DNA of 46,165 nt, from contig JAJZKW010000008.1 in the NCBI GenBank assembly GCA_021803945.1, positions 1-46,165 of the forward strand. The letters are read 5' to 3'. Position 1 is the first letter of the stretch. Every line of letters starts with the position of its first letter. The notes under the pieces were generated by a model, which searched no databases, was not told the origin of the DNA, and saw nothing but the letters and a program-made list of their open reading frames with translations. This document shows, piece after piece, positions 7,719 to 15,426 of the stretch. The translations under genes were made by a program, and so were the position numbers. This DNA comes from Microcaldota archaeon (GTDB lineage Archaea; Micrarchaeota; Micrarchaeia; Micrarchaeales; CABMGC01).

Positions 7719-8246
7719 TTACTGTGGAGGTGATATGATTAGCGCCTTGGTCGCCTTGCCAGCATCAAATCTGTAGTAAACCCTGTGACCTAGTTGGAAT
7801 TTCTGGAGGAACCCGGACTTGCACAGGTTGTTGAGCCTTGCGCATGCCGCATTCCTACCCTTGTAATTCATGAACTTCATAAGCTGGTCTGCGCATATCA
7901 TCTGCTTTTCGCTTGATTTTATGAAGTCTATTATCGTAGCGTCAAGCGCTGATACAGGCACCTCGAACTGCATGTTCTGTGCGGCGTCCTGATCCGCCTC
8001 TTCATCGAAGCTGCTGATCCTGCGCTCCATCTGGGATATCTTCTCTGTAAGGCCGACCAGCATCCTGTTTGTCCTCTCTCTCTCCTCCACCAGGTATTTC
8101 AAGTAATTCAGGAGAGCAGGCTGGGAAGAATCTTCAGGCACTCTTGAACCCCTCTGCGTGATCTCCTTTATCTCCTCCTTGAGCTTTTGGATCTCCGCCT
8201 CTATCTGGTCCTTCTTAAGCGCCATACCCAACCACTTTGCCGTCAT
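7719..8246 (-). CDS. Coiled-coil plus winged-helix protein
   Basis: A 175-aa cytosolic protein. Residues 10-90 are heptad-rich (KKDQIEAEIQKLKEEIKEI, later VEERERTNRMLVGLTEKISQ) and predicted coiled coil. Residues about 105-165 look like a winged helix (IIDFIKSSEKQMICADQLMK, then a helix with NAACARLNNLCKSGFL and a YYRF wing). This suggests a dimeric DNA-binding regulator, but no family is recognised. The start could be Met 8 (8225) instead of 8246. It is transcribed divergently from the KH gene, with AT-rich TATA-like boxes in the 140-nt spacer, and it ends at a strong hairpin. Confidence 0.7.
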   Translation of the reverse strand: MTAKWLGMALKKDQIEAEIQKLKEEIKEITQRGSRVPEDSSQPALLNYLKYLVEERERTNRMLVGLTEKISQMERRISSFDEEADQDAAQNMQFEVPVSALDATIIDFIKSSEKQMICADQLMKFMNYKGRNAACARLNNLCKSGFLQKFQLGHRVYYRFDAGKATKALIISPPQ

Positions 8247-8450
8247 GAATCGTTCATGCAGCCTTCAGGAAGGCATCATGCAGGAATCATGAGTGAATCA
8301 TATATGTAAGGATAATCATATTTAAATCTTTCTATCCTCTTCGTGACTTCCACTGTTGAGCCATAGGATAAGAGGGTTATAGCGGATATGCTATATCTTT
8401 ATAGGCATAGCACAACAAAGAATAAAAATGCTTGGCCCAGGATGAGGAGC

Positions 8451-8960
8451 ATGGAATATATACTCATACCCAACGAAAGGGCAGCGCTTCTGGACGAGAA
8501 GGCGCTGAAGAAGCTTATGGAGAGGCTGAACTGCAGGATAGAGGTAGAAGGCAATGAGGTAAGGGTGGATGGCGCATCTTATGATGAGTATAATGCGAAA
8601 AACGTAATACAGGCATTCGCAAGGGGATTCGAGCTCGAGAAGGCTTATAGGCTGCTTGAGGAGGGCGTCTTCTTCCAGTCCATAAACATAAAGGACTTCT
8701 TCAAGAGCAGGGACCAGCTTATGAGGGTCAAGGCGAGGATCATAGGGGAGAAGGGTAGGGCCAAGACATACATAGAGGATACGAGCGGTGCAGATATGGC
8801 AGTCTATGGCGGCACTGTGAGCACCATAGGAAGCGTTGACGAGCTCAAGATTGCAGATGCTGCCATACAGATACTGCTGGACGGCGGCATGCACAAGACG
8901 GCATACAAGATAATGGAGATGGAGAAGAGGAAGATAAAGGAGAGGGATATGAATGCCTAA
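8451..8960 (+). CDS. KH-domain RNA-binding protein (Dim2/Pno1/Krr1-like)
   Basis: A 169-aa protein. Archaeal members of this family bind pre-rRNA or the initiation factor and help small-subunit maturation. The first KH-like half has MEYILIPNERAALL and RCR-type residues. The second KH has the G-x-x-G loop in RIIGEKGRAK, then IEDTSGADMAVYGGTVSTIG. An in-frame ATG at 8388 would add 21 aa. I prefer 8451 because GAGGAG precedes it closely and the N-terminus matches the family. The KH-top6B order is common in archaea. The stop overlaps the top6B start by 8 nt, so the two are coupled. Confidence 0.88.
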   Translation: MEYILIPNERAALLDEKALKKLMERLNCRIEVEGNEVRVDGASYDEYNAKNVIQAFARGFELEKAYRLLEEGVFFQSINIKDFFKSRDQLMRVKARIIGEKGRAKTYIEDTSGADMAVYGGTVSTIGSVDELKIADAAIQILLDGGMHKTAYKIMEMEKRKIKERDMNA

Positions 8961-10584
8961 CGTAGTGGATGCCGATACAATATTCAAGGAGCTGAAGACG
9001 CATTCCATCTCGGAATTCTTCAGGAAGAACAGCCAGATGCTAGGCTACTCCGGAAAGGTGCGTTCGCTGACAACTGTAGTGCATGAATACGTAACCAACT
9101 CGCTCGACGCATGCGAAGAGGCGAACATACTGCCGTACATATCGGTAAGGATAAGCGAGATCTCGGATAGCAAATACTCTGTGGTGGTCTCAGACAACGG
9201 GCCTGGCATACCTGAAAAGATGATGGGAAGGGTCCTTGCGACTGTGCTTTCCGGCACTAAGTTCCATAGGTATGTGCAGCAGAGGGGGCAGCAGGGCATA
9301 GGCGGATCCGGATGCACGCTCTTTTCCCTGATCACTACAGGGAAGCCGATACACGTAAAGTCAGGGACCGGAAAAGCGGCATACGAATGCGACCTCACAA
9401 TCGACATAAAGTCCAACAAGCCTCTAATAACGAACATGGCAGCTATAGACAAATCGTTCAGGGGGCTGGAGATATACGGTGAGTTCGGAGACGTGAAGTA
9501 CGAAAACAGCGACCATGGGGTCTACGAATATCTGAGGAGGACTGCGCTCTCGAACCCGCATGCCACTATAAAGCTGGTAGACCCTGAGAACAAATCATAC
9601 GATTTCGCCAGGGCCGTGGATGAGCTCCCTAAAAAGCCCAAAGTCACAAAGCCGCATCCCCTGGGAATAAGCACCAACGACCTGATAGAATTTGCGCACA
9701 TGAGCGAGAGCAGGAAGATATCGTCATTCCTGGTTGACACTTTTTCGAGGCTAAGCCAGAACAAGGTGGATGAGCTCAGGGGGATCGTCAGTGACCTCGA
9801 TTTCGACAAGGACCCGAAGCGCATGACATGGGATGAATCAGACAGGCTTGTGAAGGCCTTCAAGCAGGTGAAATGGATCGCTCCGGACCTGGATTCCCTT
9901 TCCACGATAGGCGAGAGGCAGGTGAGGGCCACTATAAAGAACATCCTGAATCCGCAGTTCATGAGCGTCATCGAGAGGAGGCCGAAGGTGTTCAGCGGAG
10001 GCATACCGTTCAGCGTGGAGGCCGGCATAGCATACGGGGGAAACGCAGGCAAGGAGACCGGAGACGGATCGCAGGGAGTGCTTATAAGGTTCGCCAACAA
10101 GGTGCCGCTGCTCTTCGACGGCTCTATATGCGCGATAACCAGCGCTGTCAACGGAGTGGACTGGAAGAGGTACGGGATAAAGGAGTTCGACAAGGAGCCG
10201 ATAAGCGTCATGGTCAACGTTTCCAGCATCTATGTCCCGTATTCGGGGGTAGGAAAGCAGGCGGTTTCGCAGGAGGCTGAGATAGTCGAGGAGATAAAGC
10301 TTGCGGTGATGGAATGCGCAAGGGAGCTCCAGAGGTACATGAGCGGGGAGAAGAACAAGAGCATACAGTCGTCAAGATACAACACGATAATGAGGTACGT
10401 AAGCCAGCTCGCCTCCAACCTGAACGAGATAACCGGGGTGAAGAGGGAGGAGATAGAGAAGGACCTGAAGTCTCTCATATCCAGCAGGTACAAGAAGCTG
10501 CTCGAGGATGAGGCTGCCGACAATGCGGCTGAAGACGAGGCGGAAGAGGGCACTGACGAGCCGGAGGGGGAAGGGGAGGAATAA
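8953..10584 (+). CDS. top6B: DNA topoisomerase VI subunit B
   Basis: The ATPase subunit of the type IIB topoisomerase that decatenates and relaxes DNA. The GHKL Bergerat fold is intact: the N box HEYVTNSLDA (44-53), DNGPGIP (81-87) and the ATP lid GQQGIGGSG (112-120). The transducer domain follows, then an acidic low-complexity C-terminus rich in E/D. The length of 543 aa is normal. Topo VI also needs subunit A (Spo11-like nuclease), which often lies directly downstream in archaea. Here a toxin-antitoxin pair follows instead, and no top6A is visible in the window. Confidence 0.96.
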   Translation: MPNVVDADTIFKELKTHSISEFFRKNSQMLGYSGKVRSLTTVVHEYVTNSLDACEEANILPYISVRISEISDSKYSVVVSDNGPGIPEKMMGRVLATVLSGTKFHRYVQQRGQQGIGGSGCTLFSLITTGKPIHVKSGTGKAAYECDLTIDIKSNKPLITNMAAIDKSFRGLEIYGEFGDVKYENSDHGVYEYLRRTALSNPHATIKLVDPENKSYDFARAVDELPKKPKVTKPHPLGISTNDLIEFAHMSESRKISSFLVDTFSRLSQNKVDELRGIVSDLDFDKDPKRMTWDESDRLVKAFKQVKWIAPDLDSLSTIGERQVRATIKNILNPQFMSVIERRPKVFSGGIPFSVEAGIAYGGNAGKETGDGSQGVLIRFANKVPLLFDGSICAITSAVNGVDWKRYGIKEFDKEPISVMVNVSSIYVPYSGVGKQAVSQEAEIVEEIKLAVMECARELQRYMSGEKNKSIQSSRYNTIMRYVSQLASNLNEITGVKREEIEKDLKSLISSRYKKLLEDEAADNAAEDEAEEGTDEPEGEGEE

Positions 10585-10625
10585 GGCGTTGTAAAAGAAA
10601 CCGGATTTTTGTACAGGGCAGGAAA

Positions 10626-10635
10626 GTATAAATAG
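10626..10635 (+). promoter_or_regulatory. TATA box of vapBC
   Basis: The box GTATAAATAG is centred about 36 nt before the vapB ATG (10667), predicting a start near 10656 and a short leader. A GGTAAG-like stretch precedes the ATG. Autoregulation by VapB is expected from the family but no operator palindrome was identified. Confidence 0.5.
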
Positions 10636-10666
10636 CTAATCTTACATATTCCTACTTGATGGTAAG

Positions 10667-10903
10667 ATGGAACTAGAGCGAACGGTAAGTGAAAAAGGGC
10701 AGATAGTCATACCAAAAGATATCCGGGATTATCTGGGTTTAAAGGAGGGCTCTGGGATTGTTTTTGAGGTAAAGGGAAATGAGATAATAGTGAGGCCGCG
10801 CACAGGGCCGAAAGAATTCGTGGAAAAGTTCCTAAACACCCAGAAAAAAATTAGGAAACTGGATATGAACAGGATCAAGAAGGTCATCGAAGATGAGTAT
10901 TAG
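10667..10903 (+). CDS. vapB: AbrB/MazE-type antitoxin VapB
   Basis: A 78-aa antitoxin. The N-terminal swapped-hairpin AbrB domain shows the family pattern VSEKGQIVIPKDIRDYLGLKEG (about 7-28) and the second strand pair IVFEVKGNEIIVRP. The basic C-terminal tail (about 50-78) would occupy the VapC active site. It binds its own promoter and neutralises the adjacent toxin. The gene overlaps vapC by 11 nt, as usual for coupled TA genes. Confidence 0.93.
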   Translation: MELERTVSEKGQIVIPKDIRDYLGLKEGSGIVFEVKGNEIIVRPRTGPKEFVEKFLNTQKKIRKLDMNRIKKVIEDEY

Positions 10904-11324
10904 GTATGTCGACTCCAATGTTTTCATTTATGCAATCGTTGCGGATGAAGCCTCGGAGAAGAAGGCATTGTACTGCAAAAAGATACTGTTGAAGATAGCT
11001 GAAGGAGAGTTAAATGCTGCAACATCGTCACTGACCTGGGATGAAGTCGTGTGGAGCGTAAGGAAACTCCTTGATGCTAAAACGTCGATGAAGGAGGGTA
11101 GGGAACTGCTGGAGTTTCCGAACTTAAGAATCCTGAATGTCGATCACAAGGTCCTGGGAAAAGCACAAAAGGCACTGGAGAGATACAGTCTAAAACCTAG
11201 GGATGCGATCCATGCCGCATGCTGTCTTGAAAATAACATAGGCGAATTGATAAGCGACGACCCGGATTTCGATGCGGTAAGCGGCCTGAGCAGGATAAGG
11301 CTTGAGGAAGCTGCGCGTTCCTGA
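10893..11324 (+). CDS. vapC: PIN-domain ribonuclease toxin VapC
   Basis: A 143-aa PIN-domain RNase whose family usually cleaves tRNA or rRNA. The acidic catalytic set can be traced: Asp 7 in YVDSNVFIYA, the Glu in TWDEVVW, the Asp in KPRDAIHAA, and the D-D-x-D-F-D near the end (ISDDPDFD). All the expected acidic positions are present, so it looks active. It is co-transcribed with vapB and lies between top6B and the convergent end of the 21-kb secretion locus. Confidence 0.93.
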   Translation: MSIRYVDSNVFIYAIVADEASEKKALYCKKILLKIAEGELNAATSSLTWDEVVWSVRKLLDAKTSMKEGRELLEFPNLRILNVDHKVLGKAQKALERYSLKPRDAIHAACCLENNIGELISDDPDFDAVSGLSRIRLEEAARS

Positions 11325-11338
11325 GGATAGCTGGCGGG

Positions 11339-13807
11339 TCAGAGCTTCAGCTCGGAGAGGTCGTCGGAGTCGACAAGCCTCACGTTGCCGTAGTCTATAG
11401 CCATTTTCAGTATCTCTGCGTTGTTGCCATACGACATGTAGAGCCTGTCGAGGAACTGGAGCCTGGCCTCCTCGTCTATGAAGATTATGAATGACTTTAC
11501 CTTAAGGCTTATCTCTATGTCCTTCATTTTGGTTGAGCTTGAGTATATCTTGACATAGTTCTGCGCGCCCTTGTTCGTCACTATCACGTCGGCCTTGTTG
11601 GAGGAGTCCATCTCTGTTAGCAGCATTGCATTAGCTATGCAGTAGTCGCGCATCTTGCGGTATATGACCAGGTAGTCTATGCTGTGGCCCGATTCTGCAA
11701 TCCACTTGGACGGGGCGAAATAATCCCCAGCGGTGGCAACCTGCCCCTTGCTGACCAGGAAATTGAGTATTGAGTACGTGTTCCTGAGGGTTATCGACAT
11801 CCTGGTGTTCCCGTATCTTATGTTGTTGCTTATCCCGGACCTCAGCTCGTCAGGAGTCAGGGGGAGGCGGTTCCAGTGATAGAAGGAGTTCACCTTGTCG
11901 AATACGGAGATTATGGAATCAGCTGTTTCGGCCGCATGCTCCATCTTCGACGGCTTTATGTCAGGCACGTCTATATAGTATTCGTCTATGTTTACCGGGA
12001 CGAGCACCTTATTCAGCGTTATTATTATCACTGCGGCTATTGCGAATTCTATGTATAGCGGCGGTATGTTTATTCCGTTGGTCTTGTACGGATAGGGTAT
12101 GAGATAGCTGCTCCCTAGCATGCTGACATTGAATACCGCGTTTCCGTAGTTCAGGAGCGCGCCTTTGGGAAGAGTGTAGTTTATCCTTCCGTCCTGAACA
12201 GTTCCAGTGGCATTGTAGGCGCCGTTTATGCTTATTGAATATGGAGCACCAACTACATTATGGCCGTTGCTTGAGACATAGAATACGAAAGATCCGTTCC
12301 TGAAGTCCATGGAGACTGGCTGAACGGAGGAGTTGGCGACATAGAAAAGCGCAGACGAGTATACGGATCCGCGCTGGTCCTGGAGGGAGGCTATGTAATA
12401 GCCGCTAGGTAAGGAGAATGAGGAGTAGGTGTATATTGCCGTGGACCCTATCTGCCCTATCCTGATAGGATTAACGGTCATCTGCGTGAGGTTCTGGTTA
12501 TACAGAGGCACTGAGGCTATCACTACCCTGTTTGAGGCGTTGTACACCTGCGCGCTTATCTGCACCTGCTCTGTCTGGCCAACAATTGAAGGAAGGCCTA
12601 TCAGGCCGTTCTGCGTAAGCCTGAACCTAAGCGGCATTTCATATTCCCGTGATCCAGTGCTGTTTGACAGCATTAGCCTGACAAGCCCGTAGGAGCCGTT
12701 TATCTCTGCAGATATGCCTGGCGAGTACTGTATCATCGAATTGAGGGTGAATAACGTCGCCTCACCTGAGGAATTATGGATGACCACCGGGGAGCTGGCT
12801 GCTATGGCCTGGATCCAGAACCTTGACTCTATGACCTTGGATATGTCAGAAGCAAGAAGCCCTGGGCTGTTATCCCATCCTGATGAGGGATAGTTGCTAA
12901 GCGCTATCAGGGTGCCGTTGAATATGGAAGCTGAGCTGACCGGGCCGAATCTTGCTCCGGGAGAGAGGAAGAAGGTAGGGCTATTGAAGAAGAGCGTGCT
13001 GTTGAATGACGTCGAGTTTGCTGAGCTTGAAGAGTTGGTGGAATTGAAGGAACTGACATATTGGGATATTGCGGATGTCTCAGGGCCGGTGTCCTGCGCT
13101 ATCTGCCCGGTGCATGACACTGATCTGGAGAAGTTCCTGCCTGCGTATATCACAGTATCGCCTGCATTTAGCAGGCTTATTATAGTCGTGCTTGAGTATT
13201 TCGGGCACAGCTCGGTGTATGTCATGTTCGGCAGGAGTATGTTCGGGATAAGGCCGGAGGGCAGTATGACTATCGAGCCAGGAGGTATTGCGCCCATGCT
13301 GTTTATGTCCACTGCGCTTATCTTAGCTCCTGGCTGGAGTATCCCGTACTTCCGCAGCGATGAGTTCAGCGCAGCGAGCAGGCTGGAGCTGATGAAGCAC
13401 TGGACGCAGTATCCGCCAGTGTTTATGAAGTATATCTGGGGGGACGGGTTGGACGGATAGATGGTGAGCGACAGGCTGGCGCTTGAGGCATTGTGCTGCG
13501 AATATTGCAGCCTGGAATACGCAACAAGATAATTCGAGTAGTTGTAGGTAAGCATCCCGTCGGAGATGGATGATAGGTTACCTGATATGGGGCCTATTGA
13601 GGCTGTCTCGTGCTGGCTTAGGGACAAGGCTATCTGGGATTTTGCGTAGAAAAGGAGAGCTGCTGTGGCCAACACCACAATCATTGCGAAAAGGGCGGCT
13701 ATCCTGAGCGTCTTCGCATGGCTTGCGGCAAGCGGGATTGATGGTCGCGCTGGATTTGCAGGCCTGCCTGCAGGCTGCCTTTGGTTTTCCATCGGGCTTC
13801 CTCTCAT
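11339..13807 (-). CDS. Large membrane-anchored ectodomain protein of the secretion locus
   Basis: An 822-aa protein. A first membrane helix lies at about 33-54 and a second near 580-598. Between them is a roughly 525-residue Ser/Thr/Asn-rich, beta-rich extracellular region with many N-x-S/T sequons. The last 220 residues are cytosolic and mixed alpha/beta (NIDEYY ... DDLSELKL). No family is recognised. It is the last gene of the minus-strand operon that starts near 18605. Its ATG overlaps the stop of the 49-aa gene by 4 nt, so it is translated with the machine. A role as an envelope-spanning scaffold or adhesin of the apparatus is inferred only from topology and position. Confidence 0.7.
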   Translation of the reverse strand: MRGSPMENQRQPAGRPANPARPSIPLAASHAKTLRIAALFAMIVVLATAALLFYAKSQIALSLSQHETASIGPISGNLSSISDGMLTYNYSNYLVAYSRLQYSQHNASSASLSLTIYPSNPSPQIYFINTGGYCVQCFISSSLLAALNSSLRKYGILQPGAKISAVDINSMGAIPPGSIVILPSGLIPNILLPNMTYTELCPKYSSTTIISLLNAGDTVIYAGRNFSRSVSCTGQIAQDTGPETSAISQYVSSFNSTNSSSSANSTSFNSTLFFNSPTFFLSPGARFGPVSSASIFNGTLIALSNYPSSGWDNSPGLLASDISKVIESRFWIQAIAASSPVVIHNSSGEATLFTLNSMIQYSPGISAEINGSYGLVRLMLSNSTGSREYEMPLRFRLTQNGLIGLPSIVGQTEQVQISAQVYNASNRVVIASVPLYNQNLTQMTVNPIRIGQIGSTAIYTYSSFSLPSGYYIASLQDQRGSVYSSALFYVANSSVQPVSMDFRNGSFVFYVSSNGHNVVGAPYSISINGAYNATGTVQDGRINYTLPKGALLNYGNAVFNVSMLGSSYLIPYPYKTNGINIPPLYIEFAIAAVIIITLNKVLVPVNIDEYYIDVPDIKPSKMEHAAETADSIISVFDKVNSFYHWNRLPLTPDELRSGISNNIRYGNTRMSITLRNTYSILNFLVSKGQVATAGDYFAPSKWIAESGHSIDYLVIYRKMRDYCIANAMLLTEMDSSNKADVIVTNKGAQNYVKIYSSSTKMKDIEISLKVKSFIIFIDEEARLQFLDRLYMSYGNNAEILKMAIDYGNVRLVDSDDLSELKL

Positions 13808-13953
13808 TTTACATCTGCCTTCTTGAGCAGGTACTTCTTTATCAGGGAATCAACCTTCATAGAGAAGGCGTTGGTATTCCCTCTCACGCTCTTCTTGATC
13901 GAGTATATCCTGACATTATTGAAAGGCCTGTTTATGTGTACCGAATATATCAT
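13804..13953 (-). CDS. Small basic protein, 49 aa
   Basis: A short ORF starting MIYSVHINRPFNNVRIYSIK and ending KKYLLKKADVK. It has many Lys/Arg residues and no membrane helix. It fills the only gap in the operon: 7 nt after the coiled-coil wHTH gene and overlapping the next start by 4 nt (ATGA). Tight coupling on both sides argues that it is real. The family is unknown; it could bind nucleic acid or help assembly. Confidence 0.6.
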   Translation of the reverse strand: MIYSVHINRPFNNVRIYSIKKSVRGNTNAFSMKVDSLIKKYLLKKADVK

Positions 13954-13960
13954 GCAACCA

Positions 13961-14731
13961 CTAGCTCTTCAGCTCTATGTATCCCAAGGACACCATCTTG
14001 TCCAGTATCTGCTCCGTCCTTGTAGGAGATATGCTGTGCGCCTTTGAGAACTCTACAACATCTATGGAGCTGTTATGGACTGTTATCCATTCATCCACAA
14101 GAGCCATGAGCGACTCGTCGCTGTATTTCTGCAGGGAAGAGAGCTTCTCCTTGAGCACCTTGTTCTCCTCGGTGAGCTGCGCTGACTGAAGGGTGAGGTT
14201 CCTGTTTGAGGCGGAGATCTCTATGTCCAGCCTCTTGAGCTCCCTGTATTCCGTGAGTATAGAGTCGTACCTGTTGTACAGTGACGTGTATGTCTCCGAG
14301 AGGCCGGTTATCAGGCTCTCGAGGACCGAGTCTATGTACTGTATGAATTTTGTCTGGTTTACTGTGTATTTTTCCGCGAGGATCGAAAGCACGGCTGACA
14401 GCTCCTTGAGCACGTAGGCCCGCCTCAGGTTCACGCTCGAATCCGGTATGAGGGAATACACGACGCTTATCCCGTCAGGCCTTACCTTTATTATGTGGAA
14501 GAGGTAGGGCTTCTTGCCTATGTTCCTGCTCTCTACTTTTATCATGTCAAGTTCGTCGCCGTCAGCCTTCAGGAGGTAGAATGGCAGCTTTCCAAGGGTG
14601 TCCTTGACATCGGCCATGCTGCCATTCAGCTTTCCGTCAATCCTGAATTCCTCCACTTTAGGCTGTGAGGAAATCAGGGCATTTGAAGGTGAAGCGGTAT
14701 CGGGCAACGGACCACCATAGGGTATTGACAT
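13961..14731 (-). CDS. Coiled-coil protein with C-terminal winged helix
   Basis: A 256-aa cytosolic protein. Residues about 25-110 form an alpha/beta domain (KVEEFRIDGKL ... LFHIIKVRPDG). About 115-205 are helical with a long coiled coil (ILTEYRELKRLDIEISASN ... LTEENKVLKEKLSSLQ). The last 50 residues resemble a winged helix (DVVEFSKAHSISPTRTEQILDKMVSLGYIEL). No named family is recognised. It lies 5 nt after the zinc-ribbon membrane gene. Candidate roles are locus regulator or cytosolic adaptor that brings DNA to the channel (inference). Confidence 0.7.
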   Translation of the reverse strand: MSIPYGGPLPDTASPSNALISSQPKVEEFRIDGKLNGSMADVKDTLGKLPFYLLKADGDELDMIKVESRNIGKKPYLFHIIKVRPDGISVVYSLIPDSSVNLRRAYVLKELSAVLSILAEKYTVNQTKFIQYIDSVLESLITGLSETYTSLYNRYDSILTEYRELKRLDIEISASNRNLTLQSAQLTEENKVLKEKLSSLQKYSDESLMALVDEWITVHNSSIDVVEFSKAHSISPTRTEQILDKMVSLGYIELKS

Positions 14732-14736
14732 TGGGC

Positions 14737-15117
14737 TTATTTATTGCTTGTGTTTTTTGTGGCGGGCTTGGCTGCGTCTTTGATCGAAAGCGCAGGAGTG
14801 TAATTCAGCAGCGAAAGCCCGTACAGGGCGATAAGCAGCAGGATCCCGACCATCACTGTCTGTGCGGTAAGCCGTATAGCTGCCCCGAGGACCAAGAATA
14901 TCGCTCCGAGTATTACGTATATGGCCTGCCTTGACGTGTACCTGTCCCTCCTCTTCCTGTATTCGGGATAGCACTCCCTGCATATCGCGAGCCTGTTGCC
15001 CTTCTCGTTATGCGTGACGTTCCTCTTGAACCATCTTATCGCCTCGAGCACCCTGTCGTCCTTTATAGGTATGCCTTGCTTCTGCTTCCCGCATATTATG
15101 CAGTATGTTGCCTTCAT
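14737..15117 (-). CDS. Zinc-knuckle protein with two membrane helices
   Basis: A 126-aa protein. Two C-x-x-C pairs (Cys 6/9 in CIICGK and Cys 46/49 in CRECYP) can bind one zinc in a cytosolic head. Two hydrophobic segments follow (about 65-82 and 86-105), then a short Lys/Thr-rich tail. The family is unknown. The gene is 4 nt after the 98-aa gene in the same operon. It is probably a small inner-membrane part of the secretion machine that could touch DNA or the ATPase. Confidence 0.7.
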   Translation of the reverse strand: MKATYCIICGKQKQGIPIKDDRVLEAIRWFKRNVTHNEKGNRLAICRECYPEYRKRRDRYTSRQAIYVILGAIFLVLGAAIRLTAQTVMVGILLLIALYGLSLLNYTPALSIKDAAKPATKNTSNK

Positions 15118-15121
15118 GACA

Positions 15122-15418
15122 TCAATCCACAGAGAGCTCTATGAGCCTCCCGAACGTGTTCTTTATCCTTTCCTCCTCGAGGACGTCGAATATGTTTGAT
15201 ATGGTGACGTCGTCTATCCCGGTGCGCCTAAGCATGTTGATTATGTCATTGTGCCTTATGCCGGCTTTCTGCAGCATGTCTGCGAGCATTATGACATTGA
15301 CATGCCTGTGCATCTTGTCCAGCTGCGCCAGGAGCGCCTCTATGTTCTTGTCGCTCACCTTGAAGCTGGAGAGCATCCTCTTCAGTTCAATCCTGTTCAC
15401 AGCGAAAGATCCTGCCAT
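15122..15418 (-). CDS. Stand-alone copy of the ATPase C-terminal helical domain
   Basis: A 98-aa all-helical soluble protein. Residues about 27-80 align without gaps to the last 50 residues or so of the VirB4-like ATPase encoded just upstream. Matching features are I-x-x-L/I-L-x-x-L-D, then a V/L-x-x-x-L segment, then I-x-x-L/F-L-R-x-x/T-G-I-D/S-D and a final I-x-x-x/S-F. Inference: a duplication of the ATPase tail that became a separate subunit, perhaps forming helical contacts with the hexamer. It starts 8 nt after the ATPase stop. Confidence 0.7.
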   Translation of the reverse strand: MAGSFAVNRIELKRMLSSFKVSDKNIEALLAQLDKMHRHVNVIMLADMLQKAGIRHNDIINMLRRTGIDDVTISNIFDVLEEERIKNTFGRLIELSVD

Positions 15419-15426
15419 AAGACCAA

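Noticed and set aside
9522-10229. 235-codon minus-strand frame opposite top6B
   Set aside because: Shadow frame created by codon bias of the real gene; Ser/Leu-rich with no recognisable motif.
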